This document shows, piece after piece, positions 1 through 10,400 of a stretch of DNA of 64,000 nt. The notes under the pieces are model-generated. The model saw only the letters and a program-made list of their open reading frames with translations, made no database searches and was not told where the DNA came from. The stretch is from assembly GCF_035582795.1 (NCBI RefSeq), contig NC_134366.1, positions 151,699,519 to 151,763,518 of the forward strand. Reading direction: 5' to 3'. Position 1 is the first letter of the stretch. Each line of letters opens with the position of its first letter. A program made the position numbers and the translations under genes. The stretch is from Mycteria americana (taxonomy: Eukaryota; Chordata; Aves; Ciconiiformes; Ciconiidae).

Positions 1-100
1 CTTTGTTAAATGTTCTTTGGACTCCTATGAACTGCATACCTGTGGTTTGAATAAATTCTACTGAAAATAAATAGAAGGCTACACAAGGCTATGTCTGAAA
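1..100 (+). other. Possible 3' end of an upstream gene (POLR2K by gene order)
   Basis: Two AATAAA hexamers, at 50-55 and 66-71, lie at the left edge of the window. In other vertebrates POLR2K lies immediately upstream of SPAG1 on the same strand. No POLR2K coding sequence is in the window, so this is inference from synteny plus the hexamers. Confidence 0.35.
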
Positions 101-1269
101 CATGGACCTGGATTTCAAAGGAGCAAAGCTCAAAGGACTTGAGACCACCTGATTCAGGCACCCAGCTGTGGAGGAAGTGTCAAAAAAATAATCTCTCAGA
201 AAAGAAGCGGGAAGGTAAACATTAAGAAGCAATGTGTAAACAGAAATTCCCAAAGTGCTTCTTGACTTAGTTGTACTCAAGTAAAGAATTAGGTCTGTGC
301 TATAAAGATAATTTAGGTAGCATCCCAAAACTAAAATAGCATCTTGTTTCGCTTTTCGGATGACTTCTCAGGGGTCTGTACTAAAAAGACCAAAGTGGTT
401 GTTTTGTATTGATGAGCCAAAACTTTTTGCATCTGTCTATTTGAAATGTGTGTTAAGTAATACTAAAATATCTTTATCACTAAAGTGTACTACAAAATAC
501 TGCTGGATTGTGCCTGATGCTAATTTAGCCTCCTTAAGTGTTTCCAGATACCTGTTTTGGTGGTGCTAATGATGCTGTTAATGTTGAGATAATGTGTGTA
601 ACTCATCAATATAGTAAGGTATCTTTGTTACAGACTGCATGACCGTGTACTGGCTCATAAATGAACTACAGCAGGTCGTTTTAGGGAATAAAAAAAGCAT
701 TCTTGAGATTTTGTTTTGGAGCTGATTAGTTAAGATTTTCTTGGGTATCTTACCTGATCTTAGCTGTTAAGACCTTTCTTATCTAGGTTTTCCCTTGGAA
801 GCCAGATACAATCGAGTATAAATTATAACATTTTTACTACGCAGTTGCTATCAGTTTCTTCACCAGATTGGCATGCATAGCGTGCTCCTTATGCCTGCAC
901 AACAGAAACAAGGGGTCAGCTATTGACGTGACTGCTCAGAAGGGTGAGCTCGAGAGTTGCCCACTGAAGAGAGGGCAGTACCAGCGCTGCAAAAGGTCTG
1001 GTGGGAGTAAGGGACGGGTTCGGCTGGACTGCGGGCAGGCTGGGCGCCTCTTTCTGCTGGGCAAACGTAGAGAAGAGCATCTGCTGCCCTGCCTGCTTTA
1101 GAAAACGGTGCCGGGGGACTGTAGCGCTAACGGTAACAGTGGTGTAGGCGCCTGGGGAGACCGGCGTTGGGAGGGGAACTGGCTGTTCTAAGCTAAATAA
1201 AATACTACATTGAAAACGAACAGGTGATGTTTAATTAAAGCTACACCTCCAACTGCTATATTTCTGTTC
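101..1269. other. Upstream intergenic sequence, nothing recognised
   Basis: AT-rich up to about 850, then moderately GC-rich towards the CpG island. There are short open frames but none with recognisable protein similarity. No repeat family was recognised. Confidence 0.6.
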
Positions 1270-1289
1270 CCTACTCAGCCCGAGGCAGA

Positions 1290-1297
1290 GGGCGGGG
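1290..1297 (+). promoter_or_regulatory. GC box (SP/KLF-type site)
   Basis: GGGCGGGG, an exact SP1-type core at the upstream edge of the CpG island. Confidence 0.5.
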
Positions 1298-1405
1298 AGC
1301 GCCGGCGCAGCATGTCCCGCCGCCCTCCTCAGCTCTGACCGTGGGACCTCACTCCCGCCCGGCGGAGAAAGGGGGCGCGCAGCTCGACCTCCGCCACAGC
1401 CCAGC

Positions 1406-1417
1406 TGCGCATGCGCG
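1406..1417. promoter_or_regulatory. NRF1 site, perfect palindromic consensus
   Basis: TGCGCATGCGCG matches YGCGCAYGCGCR at every position. Such sites are common close to transcription starts in CpG-island promoters. Confidence 0.7.
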
Positions 1418-1667
1418 GCGGCGAGCGAGTGGCGAGCGTCTCCCGGCTGAGGCGGAGGCGGAGGCCAGGTCGCGTCCGTCTCCCGGAGGCAGCGCGGCAC
1501 CGGGCAGGTGGGTGTCGAAGTCCGCTACACGATGCCAGTGTCGCTGCTGGAGTTCGGCGGGGCTCTGTGGAAGCCTCGCAAGGGGGTCACTGGGGAGGGC
1601 AGCCCCAGGTCCGCACCGTCGTGCCTGCTTCCCTGCTGTTTGCCTGGGCGCGTCCCTGCGCGCTTTG

Positions 1668-1678
1668 GCCGCCATGTT
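1668..1678 (-). promoter_or_regulatory. YY1 site
   Basis: GCCGCCATGTT is an exact reverse complement of the YY1 core AANATGGCGGC. YY1 sites of this form usually sit just downstream of the start site, which would place transcription initiation shortly before 1668. Confidence 0.6.
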
Positions 1679-1683
1679 GTACA

Positions 1684-1703
1684 TAGCAACAGTTGCTAGG
1701 CAC
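1684..1703 (+). promoter_or_regulatory. RFX X-box-like inverted repeat
   Basis: TAGCAAC-A-GTTGCTA is a perfect 7-bp inverted repeat. The overlapping GTTGCTAGGCAC resembles the ciliary X-box (GTTGCYATGGCAAC type) but its second half-site has C in place of the conserved A. It is plausible for a dynein-assembly gene but imperfect. Confidence 0.45.
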
Positions 1704-1767
1704 GGGCTAGCCGCTCTGCGCGGCTCCGGCTGTGGTGTGAGGGGAGCCTTTGGTGTGGGATTTTAAG

Positions 1768-3069
1768 GTAAATTCCTGACTCCCGGGGGGTGAAAGTTCG
1801 TATTGTCAGAGGCCGCGAAGCAGGGCACAGCGCTGCGGCTTCGGGGAGCTGCCTGCAGCCGGCCGGAGGTGAGGAGCGCGGTTGGCTGTGGCGATACTGT
1901 GCCCCCGTGCATTGCCTGTTACCGCATTGCCTCAGAGCTGCTCTGGGCACTCGAGGGAACTCCCTATTCCTAACATTTATGGAAATAATGAAACGGGAGG
2001 AAATGTTGCAGTTTTGTGATGAGTACCTCTCTTGCTTTTTACTCCTGTCTAATTATTTCCTGTATTCGTATGTTTCTCTATGCCTGTTGTTTCTTTTCCT
2101 GTACTGAAACTGTAAGTTCTTGGGGCAGAATCCTATCTTTCTGCAGTACCTGATTATGACCAGTTATTATTTAAGTGATACTGCAAACATTTTGTTTAAG
2201 TGATTGTAAACATTTTTGTGCAACTACAAATTAATATGTGTAATTATGCCAGACATTAGAACACAGTTATTTTAATTGGGTTTATATCCATACATAGTTA
2301 TCACATGCTAGCTAGCTGCCCTTCATTGTACTTGTTAAAAATAACTGATCTCTTTAAGCACTATATAACATGGGGAAAAAAAGAAGAATTTCTGCTCCAT
2401 AGAGCTTGGAATCAAAATAGAAAAAGATGCAGATAAGCAGATCAAAGGTACAGGGAGACAGGAAGTGTCGAATTTGAACACGTCACTTCATCAGTTACAG
2501 ACTTACTGGAAAAGATTCAAATTAGTACAGTAATATAATCAGAGGCCCAGAAAATGCAGTTAGTGAGGAAAGACAAAAAATTGGATTTATTTTGGCTACA
2601 GAGAAGGCAAAGGTTATCATTCCATTAGATACGGAGTTGGTTAACATCTTCCCTCTGAAAAAAAAGAGAGGGTCCTGCACCATCTTCTCCTTCATTCCCA
2701 CCACACTTAAAATAGGTAATACCATATTGCGTTTAAAGAAAAATAGAGAATGTGGTAGGCAAAAGTTGACAATTTTTCTTCAAGCAGTCTTTCTGATTTG
2801 TTCTGCCTTGCAGAAGCAGTAGAGTTGTACGTATTCTTTTTCCAAAACATATCTAATATATAACCATACTTCTGTCAGTAAACCTCTGTCAAGAACAGTT
2901 TGTGTGATCAAGTCTTCAAATTTGAAATTTTTCTTTTGTGGCAATAGGTCTGCTTGCATAACACAGTAGTACTTCAGAGCATGAGCAGGGTTATTCCTTA
3001 GATTAGCATTGCTTCAAAATATAATAGAATGCCTACAGAATCACTACATTTTTTCCTTTTAATATTTAG
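1768..3069 (+). other. SPAG1: SPAG1 5' UTR intron
   Basis: GTAAAT to TTTAG. It contains the tail of the CpG island, then AT-rich sequence. About 2108-2195 faintly resembles an old LINE or MIR-like tail (TGTAAGTTCTTGGGGCAG), too weak to call. No other feature seen. Confidence 0.6.
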
Positions 3070-3071
3070 TT

Positions 3072-3211
3072 ATGGGTGATGAGTCAGTACCATTTTTGCT
3101 GGACCAAGGAACCACTAAAACATATCAAATACCTATTGGTCATCTGGACTACAAGTTCATTGAAAAATGCACAGATGTTAAACACCTGGAAAAGATTCTC
3201 AGGGTATTAAG
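3072..3211 (+). CDS. SPAG1: SPAG1 coding exon 1 (residues 1-47), start codon
   Basis: The transcript exon begins at 3070 after a TTTAG acceptor, so only two 5' UTR bases precede the ATG. It encodes the conserved N terminus with the motif TTKTYQIPIGHLDYKFIEKC. The donor is AAG|GTAAAC. It ends two bases into an Arg codon. The start context spliced from exon 1 is G at -3 and G at +4, which is favourable. Confidence 0.93.
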
Positions 3212-6200
3212 GTAAACATATTTTCTTAACTTCGTTACTAATTATATTCCTGTTCTGTAAAATTCAAAGGAACCCGTACCTAAGTACTCTATTTGTCTTG
3301 AACCTCTTTGTGACTTTCTAATTTAAAAATTTAAATACAGAGTAGTAATCATGTTAAAAGCATCCAAATGATAACACTAGAAATCCAAATCCTGTTTTAA
3401 CCTTCCAAAAGGTCTGAGTAACTTGATGCCAGGTTTTTCTCAAATGCTGCCACTGGATTTGGTTCTGTCATGAAGCCATCTTTCCTGACCGTTTATGGTA
3501 ATTTCAGATGCCGTGCCTGTTTAACTTTTGCTGAAAATGACAAGAGCATTTTTTAATGAGCACTGTGATGATAATTTTGAACTGTGTATGTGTGTCCATT
3601 GGAAAGTGGTTGAAGGTTAACTCACTGGAATTTTCTGATCAAAATGTTATTAGGTGATAGTAGAATTCAGTTGTAACAGAGACTATGCATGCAGAGAAAT
3701 ATGGAGGATGCAATGCAGTTTAGTTCTTTTTTGTAACTTTTATATCTTTGCATTTTAAAGGTCTGGTGAAGAGGGATACTATCCTGAACTTACATTGTTT
3801 TGTGAAAAGCGTATTGAGCATTTAGATCCAGGGAGCAGAGCTCTGAGAAAAGATAAGCCTGCAGCCACAGCTTCTGATTTCACAGCTGAAGAATGGGAAA
3901 CCATTAGCGGTGAACTGATGGTACAGTATAACTCTAATTTATAATGGTCAGTAATATAATCACTTTGATGTATCAATCTTCCTCTTGTGCATAAGTAGAA
4001 TGTAATTATTTGATTAAATGAGGAAATGATCAAAGGATTATGTCGGGTTTTTTATTTTATTGAATTAATGTCATTGAATCTTTAATGCCCATTTTAACTC
4101 TACAGATTTTTTGGTAGATTACTTTTTATTCAAAAAACACAATTGCCTTTTGTCTTTATTGCTTTTCCCTATTAAGAGCAGTGTATTGTAGGGATAGTTG
4201 TTAGGGTCATTGTAGACTATGAAGTATATCTGCTCTGCTGCTTTAAGGTACGGATACATTGTTTATTTATTTTCAGAGCTGGGTGACAGAAATGAATGAA
4301 GATTATAAGAAACCACAGTTCTTGAGAAGAGACACACTGCATGAAAGACAAGATAACTTGCCTCCTATTCGTTGTTCCAGTAGCTGTCTTCCTGCTAATC
4401 AGGTATCTCCAGTTCTCTAATGTCTGTTAATTATATGTCTTTCTAAAATCGGGAAATTTTATACATACAAACTTCTAATCATTGAGCCTTTCTTACTAGA
4501 TTTATTTTGTTAACAGGAAAATGAAAACCTTTAAGTTCAGTTACAGGAGACCAATGCTTAAACAAAAGTGCCTCTTTAGTACTAGCATGTGTCTTGTAAT
4601 AATGTTTTAATTCTGATCAAGAATTCACTTCTGGAGCAAATCTCCTTTAAACACCCTTTTCTGTTCTTTGATTCACGTTTCAAAGTGGTGTTTAAGGATA
4701 TGAACTAGGTTCCTTTTGGATTAAACTATGCCAAGAGATTTGTTCCAGCTGCCAGTAGGCTTTTGTTCCCTGAGACCAGACAGGAGCTAGTCCAAAATAA
4801 ATACCCTGAAACACATACAGTGTGGATGTTGGACCCTCTGCAACAACTGTTTCACTCTATAGCCACTGGGTTGCAATGGTGTATATGTAGCCTTTGATTC
4901 CCCTTATTTTATACCTTGAGTTGGTATTCCAGCTTTAGCCATAAAGCATACTTCCTAATTTAGCCATAAAGCATACTTAACAAATCTTCAGAACTACAGA
5001 ATAAAGATTTACATTTTTTCCTAGGTATTAGTTTCCTCATGTTTTTTTTCTCTTTATTTATCTGCCTGAAATCTGTTTTGTCTGTGATCACCTTTCCTTA
5101 CTAATACTAAATGCAGTGCTATTGCAGGGGTTGGCAGAAAAGTAGGTGTGGGAAGGGATTTTATTTTTTTGAATTGTCAGATGTTATCACAGATGGTTTC
5201 AGTCCGATTCCCACTATTTTCTTTGGAATTCTGGGATGCTGTTATAACAAATTCACTGAAGGATTTTTCTTTTTGGAAGTGAGAAATGTTATGAAAGGAT
5301 CCTTACGGGTCATATGATATTTCTTATTAATTGTTAATTTGACAAATTTTATCGGAATAATTATGTATTAGCAAATGCCTGATTTGTGTTCCTGTGTTGT
5401 CAGAAACTACTCCTTATTGTCAGCTGGTACTTAGACATCAGACCAAGACATTTGGGATAACTAGGCACTCTCCATTATGTGGTACACAAAGAGGCTGGGA
5501 ATTCCAGCGTAGTGCTTTGTAAGTGGTTAGTATTGAGACTAAGATGTGCTTTTGTTTTGTTTTTTCCATTAATCTATCCTCTTTCACATTTTGCAATTTA
5601 TGTGCCTCTTGACTATCCTGTTTTGCTGAGATGAAGAGTGCCACTGTAGCTTTACTCTTGATTTATGTCCTGTATAAGTGTTTCCTAGGACATAAAATGG
5701 TAAATAAAATATCATGTGAACTCAGTGAATCCAGATTAGAATATAAGCATAAAATGGTGGAAAGTGGCTTGCAATCTAGGATATACAGTTTTACTAAAGA
5801 GGATGTGTTCTCCATTCAAAGACAAAATATTTATTCAGATTTTTTTTCTCCTCCTTTAAACCATGCAACAGCCTTCAGGTCAACTTTTTATCACTTGTGT
5901 TCTCCATACAAGGTTTAGGTGTTAGCATTATTACGCAGGAAACCTAGATACAGCTTTACGCCTTATCTATGGTATATGATTTCCATTCCTTTTGTCCAAG
6001 CAGATGGGCTCTGAAGTAACTGTAACCTGTCCTGGAAGAGAGAAGGGAGGCCTGAAACTGAGTTCTAGAATTCAATCTTTTTATGTAGCAGTGCACTTAT
6101 ACCACTACTAGATCACTACTGAATAAAAAGAAGCTGTTTCTGTAGTATACACTAAATTTATACCTGTAATATGAAATCTCAAAAAAATTAGATTAATATA

Positions 6201-7367
6201 CTTAATCAGTTTTTATTTCTTTTCTTTCTTGCTGATAAAGCTATGTGTAGTCTTATAATTTTTTAAACATGTTTTGCTAATCAATTAGGACAGGATTTTT
6301 TTTTAATTTATTTTTTACACTGGCATCACATAATTTTGTAATGTGGTATCAAGTATAAAGTTGGCGTGATAAATTTCTCCTCTCCGCTAGAAAGAAATCC
6401 ACAAACCCTTCCATAGTTTTATGTTATTTGATTGGAGCCTGAGTATGTTCATCTGAACTGATGCATAAAAAGTTCAGTATCTTCAGTGAAGCCAGTTCTG
6501 GAAATCCTTATTGACCCTAAAACAGTGGATTGCACCAATGGGTACAAGTTTGGTAAATGGAAGCATCTTGTTGTGTCTGTAACCAGATTTTCTTGCTGAT
6601 ACTAAATGTAGGTGCAGTTTTAATTCACTACTAATAGCTTGCAACTCTATATGGTGTTTTCTTTTTATTGATGTGAAGTCATGGGGAAGATTTTTCCAAA
6701 AATGGATAGGTAAAGAGTGAACTTTATGCAATATTTCCCTCTTTAACACAATAAGGAAGTTTCTGTCTTACATCCCTTTTTTTCTTTCACACAGCCCAGG
6801 ACTTCAAGGTTACATCTATACTGCAAAATAAAGAGGACTGGAGAGATAGCTGGAGTTTTTCTGTTCCTAACTGTCCACATTGCTTAATTATTATTTTTGC
6901 TGCCTCACCTTTTCCACAACAGAACTAAAGCATGGGTTTAGGGATACTCAATTCCAAAAGACTGTATGGATGGGATTTCAGCAGACTTAGGTTCCTTTGC
7001 CAAAAAGTTTCCTAATACTATTCCAGAAAGATTTCTGTCCTCAGATGCCTCCTCATGCCACAGTCCAGGGCATGCAACACACATTCCAAGTTTTATGTTA
7101 TAAAAATCCACTGTGATGGCATCTATATAGCCTTCATATTATTTCGGATACTCTGAACACGAATAAAAGAATACTGGTTAGCTGACACAGAATAGTGATG
7201 TCTTAGGCCATCCCACGGGGCCCAGAGGAGAACCAAGGTCAAATTCTGTGTCACCAGAACTGAAGCCAGTCCGTGCTTTGATCTTTGGTCCAGAAATTGT
7301 TCATCTGACTTCAGACTCGGTGGGATCCATGCTTTTTGAGTTCTGGCAAGAAAAATGACAAGGGCAG

Positions 7368-7402
<35 letters not shown>

Positions 7403-10400
7403 CCACAGCACACAAACACACATTTTTCTTCAAAGCCTCTTGGATGAGATGCTCTGAAATATTACTGATGGAGAAATTCCTGACTCTGCTGGAGCCGCAA
7501 CTTGGTTACAATGGTCCCAAGAATATGAGACCTAGAATTTTAAAAATTGTGCATTTTTGAGTCAACACTTCTTCCTTATTCCTTAAAAGGACATGCTGTA
7601 GTTCTCTCCCTAAATTAAAGTTGCATTAGTGTAAACACCTTACAAGTTTTCTTCTGAGAGTTTCACTGTTTTTGTGCTTATTTAAGTTAAAGACTTCTGG
7701 TTTGAAAAAAAGATTTGATAATTATTAAATTATTAAGTTTGTAATATACAGCAGGTTGCATACATAATGATAAGTCATATTTCAGGAAGCCATATTTAGG
7801 AGTTACCTCCTCCAACCATGCGCTGACCACTAAATGTATTTGTCATTTTGTCTAGCTTCTTGAAAGACTGAGAACATTAAGAGTAATTCTGAAGTTATAT
7901 ACTATAAAAGTTTGTGTAACCTAACATTATAGATAGTCAGAAGTGTTTACAGGAAGGGTCATGTTTGCATTATGTAAATTGGGGTGTTTACATCCAACTG
8001 CGGAAGTATTTCCTTGTTACAGTGTCACCACCGGTAAAGCTAGTTTAAGAGGTTGCTGCTTGTTTCTTTGGTCCAGTTTATCACATGCTCAGTTGAACTG
8101 GTACAGATATTTAGGGATTACACTGTTATCTCTATCAAATTGTTTGTTTGAACCCAGATAAGTATAAATCTGCAACTCTACAAACAATTGCATTGCTTTA
8201 ACTCAGTGAGTGATGGATTGCAAGGTAAGAGGAGGGCTGAATGGCCAGGACAGAGTAGATGGGGAATATTTTGAACTGGCTATTCCACTGTGGAATACCT
8301 GTTTGGAACCACACCTTGCTATTAAGTATTGTTGAAGTCAACAAGCAGGGAGGGACATATCAGAAATATAGTCTCATGACAGAGGTAGAAGAGATGCCAA
8401 AGGTGCCAGCTATGGAAATAGGTTCCATTAGTGTGGGAGATGGGTTGCAACACAAGTCAGTCAAATCTGTTACTGGGACTGATTGTTGCAGGGAGGTCCT
8501 AAGGATAAATTTTAGTTAAGGCAAATCTCAATGATGGAACTTGTCTAAAAGCTAGAATGAGCGTAAATCATCTTGGGAATTAGCTTGACTGGAGTGTGAA
8601 GTAATCAAAATTACAGACACTATTTTGAAGTCAAACAAATTTTTCGTTTGTAAGTTTGTTGTGAGGGTTCCAGGGACTATCAGAATTTGTGCATTGCATT
8701 CTCTTGGAGATGACAAGCCTAAAACAAGGTTACTGATTCAATCTCGGTGTCAAACACCTCATCACAAGGCTGGGGTTTCCCAAGACTGAGTTCTCCCTTG
8801 CTGCGTTGAAAGGATGGTTTGGAAGATGGCAGCACAAGATACTAATTAGGAAGAACAGTCATATCTGAAAGTTTTATTCAGTGCCTTTGTGACACGTAAC
8901 AGGGCAGTGGAGAGAAAGTGTGAGACTGAAGAGCTCCTCAGATTACAACAATATGTCAAATATATATGAAGATTTTCTTTAGAGCAAGATGAATTAAGTT
9001 TTCAAGACTACCCTGAGATTAGTCATGAATAGTGTTAGTTACTAGGAATATGTGTTGCAGAAACAAAACAAAACAAAACAAGGCTGTGAATTTCCACTTT
9101 AAAAAACTGTCTTACAGGCTCGCTGTTTCTCTTTCAGAACAAAAAGTTACAAAACAAACAAAGAAACAAGAAAAACATACCACGGGATTACAGTGAATGG
9201 GACAAGTATGTTAAATCCTTTATATTTAAGTTTTTATTAAATCTTATACATTTGTTTAATAATGTAACATTATTAAATGTTGTTTTTAATGTATTTTCCA
9301 GAAACATAGTATTAAGGTCAACATTTCAGGGAATTATAACACTTCGGTGAAAGTTAGGTTTTCCATAATAATTGTTCTGTTAAAATGCAAATGATGCATT
9401 GTCGTGCTAACAGCTGAAAACAATTTAGTGTATACTTTTCTGCTGTCTTGTTATATTTCACGCAGCTTGACCAAAATACAAATAAAAAGTGATTTTGTTT
9501 CAGATTTCATTTTTCCTTTCTACATCTAAGATATAAAATTTACGGAGGTACGTAAAACCAAGGGATTAAAATTAACTAAACTTACCAGTTTTTTTGGAAG
9601 CACTTGTAGGGTTGTTTAACATGGGCTTATAAATTTGATCTTCTGTGTATCTAAAGTCGCAATTCTAAATTAAAAACAAAATTGATGAATCCTTATTCCT
9701 TCACTGAGCCCCGCTGACCACAAAGAATGAGCTTGAGGCAGATGCATGAGTTTGCTCAGATGCAGTTACACATAATCAGAGGTTTAGACAGTAACTGACT
9801 ATTTCTAGGGTGGATGAAGCCCTGATACAAAGACACTCTCTGCATCATGTAATGGTGGTATATTACCCTCCCAAGTTATGTGACAGATTGATGCTCCCAA
9901 ATTGTTAAACACGGAGACGGAAATGCACATACTTCTGTGTTTTGCATTGTAGCAGCTTCTCTCTAGCTCCTGAAATCTGGAATATGATGCTGTAGAATCA
10001 GAGTGAGGAGGCACAAGTTTCCAGTGCTGTAGATGGGGAGCTAAATCTAGAGACTGTGGGATTTGGGTAGTGAAACTCTTAATGTCTCACTGTACCCCCA
10101 AAACCCCCCAAAACCACTACAAAAACCCTGTCTGCATAAGATGCTGTTCTTACAAACAGCTGTGCCTATCAGTTATTTTCATGCATGCATGTTTCAGAAA
10201 TAGGGGTCTTCCTTCAAATGTGGACAAACAAAATAGGTTATCAAAATAACTTCTGCAACAATTTATTCTTTCATCCCTCTTTCCTCTGTATCATTTAAAG
10301 TAATCATTTTGGGATTTTGTGTGCAGTTTCATGCGCTCAATCTTTAAGTGCTTTAGCATGCTGATAATACTACAGTTTGTGAATTTTCCCATATAATGTA

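Larger units (their letters stand above)
1640..1767 (+). other. SPAG1: SPAG1 non-coding exon 1 (3' part; 5' limit uncertain)
   Basis: A good donor, AAG|GTAAAT, sits at 1767/1768 at the end of the CpG island. Spliced to 3070 it puts an in-frame TAA (1764-1766) two codons before the SPAG1 ATG. An alternative donor, GAG|GTGAGG, lies at 1868/1869. No in-frame ATG extends the protein with either donor. The 5' limit given is arbitrary. Confidence 0.55.
1270..1900 (+). promoter_or_regulatory. SPAG1: CpG-island promoter of SPAG1
   Basis: An abrupt shift from AT-rich flanks to dense CpG. It holds GC-box, NRF1 and YY1 motifs, no TATA box that I can see, and is followed by a donor site and the SPAG1 coding exons. 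This is typical of a TATA-less dispersed promoter. The transcription start is not determinable by eye and probably lies between about 1400 and 1680. Confidence 0.85.
4403..9137 (+). other. SPAG1: SPAG1 intron 4
   Basis: A 4.7-kb AT-rich intron. It holds a 20-bp direct duplication with 25-bp spacing (4934-4978), a 28-base T run (7371-7398) and an AAAAC short repeat near 9061-9082. Nothing else was recognised. Confidence 0.7.

Noticed and set aside
1341-1766. 141-codon open frame, and opposite-strand frames, in the CpG island
   Set aside because: High GC lowers stop frequency; the translation is Arg/Ala/Pro-rich on both strands with no domain. The interval is promoter and 5' UTR.
2108-2195. 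MIR or LINE-tail-like sequence in the SPAG1 5' UTR intron
   Set aside because: Only one short block (TGTAAGTTCTTGGGGCAG) is suggestive; too little to call.
7123-7560. Open frames with Lys or Phe runs
   Set aside because: Artefact of the 28-T tract.
7371-7560. Possible minus-strand processed pseudogene ending in poly(A)
   Set aside because: No recognisable parent coding sequence, no AATAAA just before the tail, and no target-site duplication seen.
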